DNA from: Aquamicrobium sp. LC103
GTDB taxonomy: Bacteria; Pseudomonadota; Alphaproteobacteria; Rhizobiales; Rhizobiaceae
NCBI RefSeq assembly: GCF_001014615.2
Contig: NZ_LBCQ02000008.1
Location: forward strand, 186,001 to 250,000
Direction: 5' to 3'
DNA length: 64,000 bases
A program made the position numbers and the translations under genes. Under the pieces are notes generated by a model. That model saw only the letters and a program-made list of their open reading frames with translations. It was not told where the DNA came from and did no database searches. How positions within the stretch are numbered: position 1 is the first letter of the stretch; the number at the start of each line of letters is the position of its first letter. Shown piece after piece: positions 16,789 through 24,615 of the stretch.

Positions 16789-17664
16789 ATGACGCCTGCG
16801 CCGCTGCCCTTCCACCCTAGTCCGAAGAAGCCGGATATCATCCTGCCGCAAGGCGCGTGCGACGCGCATTGCCATGTTTTCGGACCGTCGGCGCGCTTTC
16901 CCTTCGCACCGCAACGAACCTATACGCCGATCGATGCGCCGAAGGAGACGCTGTTCGAGCTGCACCGCCATCTTGGCATCGATCGTTCGGTTCTGGTTCA
17001 GGCAAGCTGCCACGGCACGGACAATTCGGCGATGATGGACGCGATCGCCGCGGCGGGCGGCCGGTACCGCGGTATCGCGATGGTGGATCGAGAGATCTCG
17101 GAAACGGAACTCGCCGAGCTCCATGAGGGCGGCGTACGTGGCGTCCGTTTCAATTTCGTCACGCATCTGGGGGCTCCGGCCGATCTCGACGCGATCCGCG
17201 CGATCACCGAAAAGATCATTCCCCTCGGCTGGCATGCGGTGGTTCATTTCGATGCCCACAGGCTGGAACGCCTCGCTCCCTTCCTGCGGGAGCTTCGGCT
17301 TCCGATGGTCATCGATCATATGGGGCGCATCGACGCGTCGGCCGGCGTCGACCAGCCGGCCTTTCGCCTGCTGCTGAAGCTGATGGAGGACGAGCGTTTC
17401 TGGGTCAAGGTATGCGGCTCGGAACGTCTGTCGCGTGCCGGGCCGCCTTTCGTGGACGCCGCCGCCTATGGCGCGTTGCTCGTCGAGCGCTTTCCCGACC
17501 GCGTTCTCTGGGGCACGGACTGGCCGCATCCGAACATCAAGCAGCACATGCCCGACGACGGCGCGCTGGTCGATCTGCTCGAGATCATCGCGCCACGCCC
17601 GGAATTGCTGCGGGCGCTGCTCGTCGACAACCCCACGCGCCTCTATTGGCCGGAAACGCTGTGA
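16789..17664 (+). CDS. amidohydrolase, 2-pyrone-4,6-dicarboxylate lactonase-like
   Basis: 291 residues of amidohydrolase family 2. The metal-binding HxH is in CDAHCHVFGPSARFPFAP, with later WHAVVHFDAH and the catalytic aspartate in LWGTDWPHP. The pattern YTPIDAPKETLFELHRHLGIDRSVLVQASCHG-D-N resembles LigI, which opens 2-pyrone-4,6-dicarboxylate in lignin-derived protocatechuate 4,5-cleavage. It follows the TRAP permease by 36 bases with AAGGA before the ATG, so the transporter probably imports its substrate or a relative. Without other lig genes nearby, the substrate should be treated as a lactone or dicarboxylate of unknown identity. Confidence 0.82.
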   Translation: MTPAPLPFHPSPKKPDIILPQGACDAHCHVFGPSARFPFAPQRTYTPIDAPKETLFELHRHLGIDRSVLVQASCHGTDNSAMMDAIAAAGGRYRGIAMVDREISETELAELHEGGVRGVRFNFVTHLGAPADLDAIRAITEKIIPLGWHAVVHFDAHRLERLAPFLRELRLPMVIDHMGRIDASAGVDQPAFRLLLKLMEDERFWVKVCGSERLSRAGPPFVDAAAYGALLVERFPDRVLWGTDWPHPNIKQHMPDDGALVDLLEIIAPRPELLRALLVDNPTRLYWPETL

Positions 17665-17728
17665 TCTAGACCGCCGCCAATCCGAGGACGGGATAGGCAG
17701 CAGCGGATTTCGTCCGGTGTGACCGCGC

Positions 17729-18616
17729 TCAGGGCTTTCCGACCAGCCAATCCGTAAGAGCTTTCGCGGGGCCTGACGCGGGCCGCCGCGAGACGACCCA
17801 ATAGCCGGAGTCCTTGCGCTCCACCTCCGGGGCGATGGCAACGAGGTTGCCGGCCGCTAGAAACTGATCCACGAGGCCGATCCAGCCGAGCGCGATCCCC
17901 TGTTCGGCAAGTGCGGCCTGTATGACGAAGCCATAGGTGTTGAGCCCGAGGTCGCCCTGTGTGGGCTCCCGCGTCACGCCGTGCGTGGAAAGCCAGGTTT
18001 TCCAGGTGAGCCAGCGCGGTTCCCCGGCTGTTTCGAGATGAAGCAGCGGCGCGCTCGCAAGCGCGGCCGGGCCATCGAACGGACCGAACCGTGAGAGGAA
18101 GCCGGGGGTGCAGACCGGCACGACGCGCTCGGGCATCAACAACAGGGCGTCGTCCTGAAAGTCGTCCCTGCAACCGAAGAGCACTGCCGCATCGGCGTCT
18201 CCGTCCAATTCGTCCGTGAGGCTTTGAGATGCGATGATGTGCACTTCCACCTGCGGATGCAGGCGGCGGAAATCGGCCACGCGCGGCATCAGCCAGAGGG
18301 CGGCGAAGCCGTAGTCGGTGAAAAGGCGGATCGCCGGCGCGCGAACTCTGCGGCGGATGTCGCGGGCTGCCTCATCGATCCGTTCCAACCCGGAATGGAC
18401 AGCGCGGTGAAGCGTTTCCCCGGCCTCGGTGAGTCGGCTGCCTTCCTGCGAGCGATGAAACAGGGTGACGCCGAGCTGCTCCTCGATGCGCCTGATCTGG
18501 TAGGTGACGGCCGGCTGAGAGAGGCCGAGCTCCTGGCCGGCTCTGGTCAGGCTGCCCAAGCGTGCCACCGCGTCGAATATGCGCAGCCAGCCCACGTCCA
18601 TTGGCCGATCGGACAT
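17729..18616 (-). CDS. LysR family choline-sulfate utilisation regulator
   Basis: 295 residues. The LysR helix-turn-helix is near the N-terminus (LRIFDAVARLGSLTRAGQEL, then SQPAVTYQIRR), with the effector domain from about residue 95. It is divergent from choX-betC and resembles the regulator that accompanies choline sulfatase in many proteobacteria, so choline or choline-O-sulfate is the likely effector. I chose the ATG at 18616 (AGAGG ten bases before) over a TTG two codons upstream. Its 3' end faces the amidohydrolase gene. Confidence 0.86.
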   Translation of the reverse strand: MSDRPMDVGWLRIFDAVARLGSLTRAGQELGLSQPAVTYQIRRIEEQLGVTLFHRSQEGSRLTEAGETLHRAVHSGLERIDEAARDIRRRVRAPAIRLFTDYGFAALWLMPRVADFRRLHPQVEVHIIASQSLTDELDGDADAAVLFGCRDDFQDDALLLMPERVVPVCTPGFLSRFGPFDGPAALASAPLLHLETAGEPRWLTWKTWLSTHGVTREPTQGDLGLNTYGFVIQAALAEQGIALGWIGLVDQFLAAGNLVAIAPEVERKDSGYWVVSRRPASGPAKALTDWLVGKP

Positions 18617-18637
18617 AAACAACCTCTATGGTGACAA

Positions 18638-18661
18638 TCAAAGATCAAGGGCTTCAAAGAT
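18638..18661. promoter_or_regulatory. direct repeat TCAAAGAT in the betC regulator/choX gap
   Basis: TCAAAGAT occurs at 18638-18645 and again at 18654-18661, a 16-base period, midway between the divergent LysR gene and choX. LysR proteins bind paired sites in such gaps, so this is a candidate binding region. Confidence 0.4.
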
Positions 18662-18726
18662 AACCCCATATGCCGATTTAATGGAAGGCAAGGCAGACAT
18701 GTAACGTAAACAAGGGGAACTCCGTC

Positions 18727-19668
18727 ATGGCACTGCGTCGTTTCGGCCTGGCAGCGGCCGCATTCCTGTTTCTGAGCGCATCTGCATCGGCCTCCGATCC
18801 GGAGAGCTGCAAAACCATTCGCCTCTCCGACCCCGGATGGACGGATATCAATTCGACCAATGCAATCGCATCCGTTCTTCTCGAAGGTCTCGGATATGCC
18901 ACGGATATTCAGACGCTGTCGGTGCTGGTGGGCTATCAGTCCCTGAAGAACCAGGACATCGACGTGTTTCTCGGCAACTGGATGCCGGCGCAGCAGCAGT
19001 TCATCGACGACCTCAACGCGGCGAAGGCCGCCGAGGTGCTGGTCAAGAATCTCACCGGAGCGAAATTCACCCTGGCTGTCCCGAACTACGTGGCCGAGAT
19101 GGGCGTGCGCGACTTCAAGGATCTCGATGCCCATGGCGACGCCTTCGGCAAGAAGATCCACGGCATCGAGCCCGGCGCTCCCGCCAACGAGAACATCCAG
19201 CAGATGATCGACGCCGACGATTTCGGCTTGGGAGACTGGAGCCTGGTGGAATCGAGCGAAACGGGAATGCTGGCGCAGGTGGCGCGCGCCGAAAGGTCGG
19301 AGGAGGCGATCGTCTTTCTCGCCTGGGCGCCGCATCCGATGAACACGAATTTCGAGATCACCTATCTTTCCGGCGGCGATGCCGTTTTCGGGCCGAACTT
19401 TGGCGGTGCGGAGGTGTTCACCCTGGCGCGCACCGGCTGGCCGGAGGAATGCCCCAACGCCGCGCGGTTCTTCCGCAATCTCGTCTTCACAATCGACATG
19501 GAGAACGAGATGATGGGCAAGATCCTCGACGATGGGCAGGATCCGCAGGCCGCCGCCGCCGAGTTCCTGAAAGCTCATCCCGAAGTGCTCGAACCGTGGC
19601 TCGCGGAGGTCACGACGCTTGGCGGAGAGCCCGGCCTGCCGGCGGTGAAGGCGTCGCTCGGCCTGTAG
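18727..19668 (+). CDS. choX: choline ABC transporter substrate-binding protein ChoX
   Basis: 313 residues with a signal peptide ending at A-S-A-S-A, then the OpuAC fold. Features shared with rhizobial ChoX include IRLSDPGWTDINSTNAIA, the VFLGNWMPAQQQFIDDL segment and FLAWAPHPMNTNF. The tryptophans in these motifs (W38 in DPGW, W in GNWMP, W in LAWAP) are the aromatic box that holds the choline ammonium group. Normally choX is followed by choW and choV, but here betC comes next, so the permease and ATPase must be encoded elsewhere. Confidence 0.9.
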   Translation: MALRRFGLAAAAFLFLSASASASDPESCKTIRLSDPGWTDINSTNAIASVLLEGLGYATDIQTLSVLVGYQSLKNQDIDVFLGNWMPAQQQFIDDLNAAKAAEVLVKNLTGAKFTLAVPNYVAEMGVRDFKDLDAHGDAFGKKIHGIEPGAPANENIQQMIDADDFGLGDWSLVESSETGMLAQVARAERSEEAIVFLAWAPHPMNTNFEITYLSGGDAVFGPNFGGAEVFTLARTGWPEECPNAARFFRNLVFTIDMENEMMGKILDDGQDPQAAAAEFLKAHPEVLEPWLAEVTTLGGEPGLPAVKASLGL

Positions 19669-19747
19669 AATATCGATGAAGGCGGCTGCGACTTGCGGCC
19701 GCCTCCTGGACGTCCCTCAAAGTTTTCCCGGAGCGCATTTACGCATC

Positions 19748-21262
19748 ATGAAGCGTCCGAACATCCTTGTTCTGATGGTCGATCAACTGAACGGAACCCT
19801 CTTTCCCGACGGACCGGCCGGATTTCTGCATACGCCGAACCTTTCCGCCCTTGCCGGGCGGTCGGCCCGTTTTGTCAACGCCTATACGGCAAGCCCTCTC
19901 TGCGCGCCGGCGCGTGCGTCCTTCATGTCCGGACAGCTTCCGAGCCGCACGCGCGTCTATGACAACGCCGCCGAATTCACTTCGGACATTCCCACTTATG
20001 CACACCATCTGCGACGGGCCGGCTATCACACATGCCTTTCGGGCAAGATGCATTTCGTCGGGCCGGATCAGTTGCATGGCTATGAGGAGCGGCTGACGAC
20101 GGATATCTATCCGGCGGATTTCGGCTGGACGCCGGACTATACGCGGCCCGGCGAGCGCATCGACTGGTGGTATCACAATCTCGGCTCGGTGACCGGAGCG
20201 GGCGTTGCCGAGATCACCAATCAGCTCGAATATGACGACGAGGTCGCCTATCATGCGACGCACAAGCTCTACGATCTGGCACGGGGAAAGGACCCGCGCC
20301 CTTGGTGCCTGACGGTGAGCTTCACGCACCCCCACGATCCCTATGTGGCGCGGCGGCGCTTCTGGGATCTCCATGACGATTGCCCCGCCCTCGATCCGAC
20401 GGTGGCGCCTGTTCCCTTCGAAAAGCAGGACCCGCATTCAAAACGGCTGATGCTCGCGAGCGACTACACCGCCTATGAGATCACGCCGGAGCATGTTCGC
20501 CGCTCCCGCCAAGCCTATTTCGCCAACATTTCCTATGTCGACGAAAAGATCGGCGAGGTACTGGACGTGCTCGAGCGCACGCGCCAGGCGGAAGACACCA
20601 TTGTCGTCTTCCTCTCCGACCATGGTGATATGCTCGGCGAGCGCGGGCTGTGGTTCAAGATGAGTTTTCTCGAAGGCTCGGCCCGCGTGCCGCTGATGAT
20701 ATCCGCCCCGGGCATTCCGGCCGTACACGTGGATGCGCCGGTTTCCACCCTCGACGTCGTGCCGACGCTCGCCGACCTGGCCGGGGTCGACCTCGACGAG
20801 GTCCTGCCCTGGACCGACGGCGAGAGCCTGGTGGAAATTGCTTCAGGCAAGCGCCGGCGCTCTGCGGTGCCGATGGAATATGCGGCCGAAGGGTCGCACG
20901 CCCCTTTGGTCGCTCTCCGCGACGGCCGGTTCAAGCTCGTGCTCTGCGAGCTCGATCCGCCGCAGCTCTTCGATCTGGAGGACGACCCGCACGAGCTTTC
21001 CAACCTGGCCGACAACCCCGCCTATGCGGATACGCTCGCCGCGATGACCGGCGCGGCGAAAGCGCGATGGGATATGCGGCGCTTCGATGCCGAGGTGCGG
21101 GCGAGCCAGGCCCGCCGCCACGTCGTCTACGAAGCGCTGCGCAACGGGTCATATTACCCTTGGGACCACCAGCCCCTGCAGCGGGCATCGGAACGCTACA
21201 TGCGCAACCACATGGACCTCAACGTGCTCGAGGAGACCCAGCGCTTTCCGCGTGGGGAATAG
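19748..21262 (+). CDS. betC: choline-sulfatase
   Basis: 504 residues of the type I sulfatase family. The formylglycine signature C-A-P-A-R begins at Cys52, inside SPLCAPARASFMSGQLPSRT. Metal-binding residues sit in NILVLMVDQ and FLSDHGDMLGERGLWFKM. The C-terminal extension rich in R-A-S-E-R-Y-M-R-N is typical of BetC. It hydrolyses choline-O-sulfate to choline and sulfate in the cytosol, feeding glycine betaine synthesis or sulfur supply. The ATG at 19748 starts the recognisable MKRPNILVLMVDQ; an upstream in-frame start lies in the intergenic space. Confidence 0.94.
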   Translation: MKRPNILVLMVDQLNGTLFPDGPAGFLHTPNLSALAGRSARFVNAYTASPLCAPARASFMSGQLPSRTRVYDNAAEFTSDIPTYAHHLRRAGYHTCLSGKMHFVGPDQLHGYEERLTTDIYPADFGWTPDYTRPGERIDWWYHNLGSVTGAGVAEITNQLEYDDEVAYHATHKLYDLARGKDPRPWCLTVSFTHPHDPYVARRRFWDLHDDCPALDPTVAPVPFEKQDPHSKRLMLASDYTAYEITPEHVRRSRQAYFANISYVDEKIGEVLDVLERTRQAEDTIVVFLSDHGDMLGERGLWFKMSFLEGSARVPLMISAPGIPAVHVDAPVSTLDVVPTLADLAGVDLDEVLPWTDGESLVEIASGKRRRSAVPMEYAAEGSHAPLVALRDGRFKLVLCELDPPQLFDLEDDPHELSNLADNPAYADTLAAMTGAAKARWDMRRFDAEVRASQARRHVVYEALRNGSYYPWDHQPLQRASERYMRNHMDLNVLEETQRFPRGE

Positions 21263-21369
21263 AGGCGGAACGCGCCCCTCGTCAGAGGTTTGCGCCGGTC
21301 GGTGCGGGAACGACGATCCGGCAGGGCGTCATGCGATTGATTGGGCGGAAAGCGATGCGTGACTGCCAC

Positions 21370-22260
21370 TCACGCGTCGCGAATTGAGCGAAGAAGCGTC
21401 TTTCGCGCCGATTCGAGATGATGGGCGGCCGCCTTGCGCGCCTGCCGGATATCGCCGACCTCCAGCGCCTCCATGATCGCAAGGTGTTCGTGGATCGCGA
21501 CTTCGTTCCGTTCGCGTTCATCGATCTTGTTCCATTGAAAATGGTAGTGAAAGATCAAGGAGATGACGTCGTAGAATTCGCGAATGAAGCGGTTCTGCGA
21601 GGCGTCGTTGATCGCCCGGTGAAAGCTCTCGTCGAGCGCGGAAAAGTTATGGTAATCGGTCTCCACCCTGTCGAGTAGATCGATATGGGCTGTTTTCAGC
21701 TCCTTCAGCTTTCGCCGCCCCTGCTCGGTTCCAACCCGCTCGGCGAACACTTCGATCGATTTCAGCTCGAACAATTCGCGGATGTCGGAAAGCTCCAGCG
21801 CGAAGGCCCGCGTGAAGCCCTGAAAAACCCAGCTCGAGTTCGGCCTCTTTGCGATCAGGCCGAACCGGTTGAACCCGCTCAGATATTCGCGGATGGCCGA
21901 AGTGGAGACTGCGAATTGCCGCGCCAGTTCAAGCGTGTTGATCATCGAACCAGGCTTCAGATCGCCCTTTAGAATGAGTTCCATGAACTTGCGCTCCACC
22001 AGCTCGGCGCTGCTCTCCGTCTCCGTCACCGGGAAATACTCGTCGTCGTAGGGATGCCGGAGCACGCGCTTTTCCCGTCCCTCGACGTGAAGGATGCCGG
22101 CGGCGGCGAGCGAGGACAGGATGGTCCGGACAGTCGTCCGGCTGACTTCGAGGAACTGGGCGAGCGAGGGCTCCGATCCCAGGAGTGCCCCGGTTGCATG
22201 CGAGCGGATCAAGTCCAGACAGGCATTGTGACTTCGCTTGTAGACGGAATTGTCCTTCAT
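21370..22260 (-). CDS. GntR/FadR-type regulator with two tandem winged-helix domains
   Basis: 296 residues. Beyond the usual GntR winged helix plus FCD ligand domain, there are two DNA-binding-like units. One spans about residues 12-68 (SLAQFLEVSRTTVRTILSSL, AAAGILHVEGREKRVLRHP). The second spans about 84-148 (MINTLELARQFAVSTSAIREYL, GLIAKRPNSSWVFQGFT). The FCD domain fills about 155-290, with a histidine-rich metal/ligand pocket (ESFHRAIND, HEHLAIM, AHHLE). Standard FadR members have one winged helix and about 230-250 residues. It is divergent from the sugar-acid operon and should regulate it. Confidence 0.85.
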   Translation of the reverse strand: MKDNSVYKRSHNACLDLIRSHATGALLGSEPSLAQFLEVSRTTVRTILSSLAAAGILHVEGREKRVLRHPYDDEYFPVTETESSAELVERKFMELILKGDLKPGSMINTLELARQFAVSTSAIREYLSGFNRFGLIAKRPNSSWVFQGFTRAFALELSDIRELFELKSIEVFAERVGTEQGRRKLKELKTAHIDLLDRVETDYHNFSALDESFHRAINDASQNRFIREFYDVISLIFHYHFQWNKIDERERNEVAIHEHLAIMEALEVGDIRQARKAAAHHLESARKTLLRSIRDA

Positions 22261-22469
22261 TTGCGCGCCCCTGCAGCCTGGCTGTTTTTAGTCGTTAAAT
22301 TCCAAAGCAAAAAACATTTTGACACAACAGGCTATTCGGCTCAAGTGTGCTTTACCGATAATAGACAGAAATTCGCCGATAGCACGTCCGGGTCGGACGA
22401 GATCGGCAATCATGTCTGTCCATCTCGATTTCGCTCATGCAACAGCCTCCACAATAGCCGGGAAACATA

Positions 22470-23480
22470 ATGAAATCAGTAATCTGCCGCGAGCCCGGCA
22501 TCATCGAACTCGGTCAGCGGGGAGAGCCGGGGCAACTTGCCGAAGGTTGGGTCCTGCTCGACATTCACTATGCGGGACTGTGCGGAACGGACTACCATAT
22601 ATACGAGGGCAAGCACCCGTTTCTGGAATACCCGCGGGTCATCGGTCATGAGCTTTCAGGGACGATTTCCGACGCGAACGGGGTCGACGGGTTCAAGGCG
22701 GGCGATAGGGTCGTGGTCAATCCCTATCTCGCCTGCGGAGCCTGCATCGCGTGCCGCAACGGCAAGCCGAACTGCTGCGAGGTCGTCCAGGTTCTGGGGG
22801 TTCACCGGGACGGAGGTCTTTGCGAGCGTCTGGCCGTCCCGGCCGCCAACCTCGTCCCCGCGGGTGACCTCGCCCTGCGCGATGCCGCGATGGTGGAGTT
22901 CCTGGCGATAGGCGCTCATGCCGTTCGCCGCGCGGGTCTTGGCAAGGGAAACGCTCTCGTGGTGGGAGCGGGACCCATCGGGCTGGGCGTCGCCGTCTTC
23001 GCATGGATCGCGGGGCTCGACGTGACGATGGCGGATGTGAGCGCAGAGCGGATCGAGCAGAGCCGGGAGATACTCGGCGGCGAAGCCGGTATCCTGATGG
23101 GCGGGGACGATGCCGCACGGCAGGTTCGCCGGCGTCAGCCCGGCGGGTTCGACGTGGTCTTCGACGCCACCGGGAACAGCCGCTCGATCATGGACGGCTT
23201 TCAGCATGTCGCCCATGGCGGCACATATGTGCTGGTGAGCGTCGTCAAGGACGACATCACCTTCTCCGATCCGGAATTCCACAAGCGCGAGATGTCGCTG
23301 ATAGGCAGCCGCAACGCGACATCCGAGGATTTCAGGCATGTCATCGCTTCGATCGAAGCAGGGCTTGTTCCGCTGGAGAAGTTGGCCACGCACGAAACCA
23401 CCTTGGAGGCGGTGCCGGACGACCTGCCGCGCTGGGCGCATGACAAGCGTGGCCTGGTAAAGGCGCTCGTTCGGATATGA
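22470..23480 (+). CDS. zinc-dependent dehydrogenase, L-galactonate 5-dehydrogenase (LgoD)-like
   Basis: 336 residues of the medium-chain alcohol dehydrogenase family. Catalytic zinc ligands lie in GLCGTDYHIYEGKHPFLEYP and VIGHE. Structural zinc cysteines are in CGACIACRNGKPNCC, and the NAD-binding loop is VVGAGPIGLG. Segments RVIGHELSG, QVLGVHRDGG, SDPEFHKREM and GSRNATSEDF closely follow E. coli LgoD (YjjN), which oxidises L-galactonate to D-tagaturonate. The two downstream genes supply the next two steps. L-idonate or L-gulonate 5-dehydrogenase is the main alternative. Confidence 0.82.
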   Translation: MKSVICREPGIIELGQRGEPGQLAEGWVLLDIHYAGLCGTDYHIYEGKHPFLEYPRVIGHELSGTISDANGVDGFKAGDRVVVNPYLACGACIACRNGKPNCCEVVQVLGVHRDGGLCERLAVPAANLVPAGDLALRDAAMVEFLAIGAHAVRRAGLGKGNALVVGAGPIGLGVAVFAWIAGLDVTMADVSAERIEQSREILGGEAGILMGGDDAARQVRRRQPGGFDVVFDATGNSRSIMDGFQHVAHGGTYVLVSVVKDDITFSDPEFHKREMSLIGSRNATSEDFRHVIASIEAGLVPLEKLATHETTLEAVPDDLPRWAHDKRGLVKALVRI

Positions 23481-23484
23481 ACCC

Positions 23485-24615
23485 ATGAAACCTCGTCGCA
23501 TCCTACAGTTCGGAACAAGCCGCTTCCTGCAGGCGCATGTCGATTTGTTCGCGCACGAGGCAAACGCCGTCGGCCGGGACGCGATCGAAATTACCGTCAC
23601 CAAAATTTCCCCCGATTCTTCCCGAGCCCATCGGGTCGGGGCGCTTGCCGTCCCCGGAGGCTTTCGCGTCGAACTGCGCGGTTTGCATGGGGGCTCTGTG
23701 GTGGAGCGGACCGTCCAGGTCCGCTCCGTAAAAAGAGCGTTGACCGCCGAAACCGAATGGCCGCGTCTGGTGGATATCTTCGCCGAAGATACGGACCTTG
23801 TCGTCTCAAACAGCGGGGACGAGGGATACAGGCTTTCGGAGCGCGATGGCGAGGTGGCGGGCGACGGCCTGCGCGCCCCCGTCAGTTTTCCGGCCAAGCT
23901 GGCCTCGCTGCTGATCGCGCGCTGGCGAAGGACCGCGCGCGGCCTGTCGATTTTCCCATGTGAGCTGGTCAACCGAAACGGCGATGCCCTTCGCGCGGTC
24001 GTGGAGGAGGCGGCAATCAGGTGCGGCGCCCCGCCAGCGTTTCGCAAGTGGCTCTCCAGCGATGTACGCTTCGTGAACACGCTGGTCGATCGCATCGTTT
24101 CGGAACCGATCGAGCCCGCCGGGGCGGTGGCGGAACCTTACGCCCTATGGGCGATCGAGGGCATGCAAGCCGGCGATGCGCCGTTCGAACATCTCGCGGT
24201 CGTCGTCACTCCGGATCTCGAACGCTACGAGCGCTTGAAACTGCATATCCTCAATCTCGGCCATACGGTTCTAGCCGATCGTTGGCTTGCCGGCGGTGCC
24301 GCCGCGATGACCGTTGGCGAGGCCGTTGCCGATCCGGCCTATCGGGCTTATCTCGATCTTGTTTTCGAGCAGGAGGTGCTGCCGGGGTTCGCCGCGCGCG
24401 GGCTGGAGGTGGAAGCCCGCGACTACATGCGAACGACGATGGAGCGATTCGCCAATCCGTTTCTGAAACATCGCCTCGCCGACATTGCCCAGAACCATTC
24501 GATGAAAGTGGTGCGGCGGATAGGGGGTTTCCGCGATTGGGCGACGTCAGCCGGTCATGCCGTTGAAATGCGCCGTCTCGACGAGATTTGCGAGCGGAGC
24601 GCGTCGAGGCGATGA
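23485..24615 (+). CDS. mannitol dehydrogenase family protein, tagaturonate reductase (UxaB)-like
   Basis: 376 residues. The N-terminal dinucleotide-binding segment is RRILQFGTSRFLQAHVDLFAHEAN. The catalytic region includes LSIFPCELVNRNGDALR, a FVNTLVDRIV motif, and the lysine in NHSMKVVRRI. This pattern belongs to the polyol-specific long-chain dehydrogenases (UxaB, UxuB, MtlD). UxaB reduces D-tagaturonate to D-altronate with NADH. It is shorter than E. coli UxaB (about 480 residues), so it belongs to a compact branch. It begins four bases after the LgoD-like gene and overlaps the next by four bases (ATGA). Confidence 0.83.
   Translation: MKPRRILQFGTSRFLQAHVDLFAHEANAVGRDAIEITVTKISPDSSRAHRVGALAVPGGFRVELRGLHGGSVVERTVQVRSVKRALTAETEWPRLVDIFAEDTDLVVSNSGDEGYRLSERDGEVAGDGLRAPVSFPAKLASLLIARWRRTARGLSIFPCELVNRNGDALRAVVEEAAIRCGAPPAFRKWLSSDVRFVNTLVDRIVSEPIEPAGAVAEPYALWAIEGMQAGDAPFEHLAVVVTPDLERYERLKLHILNLGHTVLADRWLAGGAAAMTVGEAVADPAYRAYLDLVFEQEVLPGFAARGLEVEARDYMRTTMERFANPFLKHRLADIAQNHSMKVVRRIGGFRDWATSAGHAVEMRRLDEICERSASRR

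Noticed and set aside
21356-21374. Short stem GCGTGA/TCACGC between betC and the GntR gene
   Set aside because: Six base pairs with a seven-base loop, no T run, and it overlaps the GntR coding end; insufficient for a terminator call.
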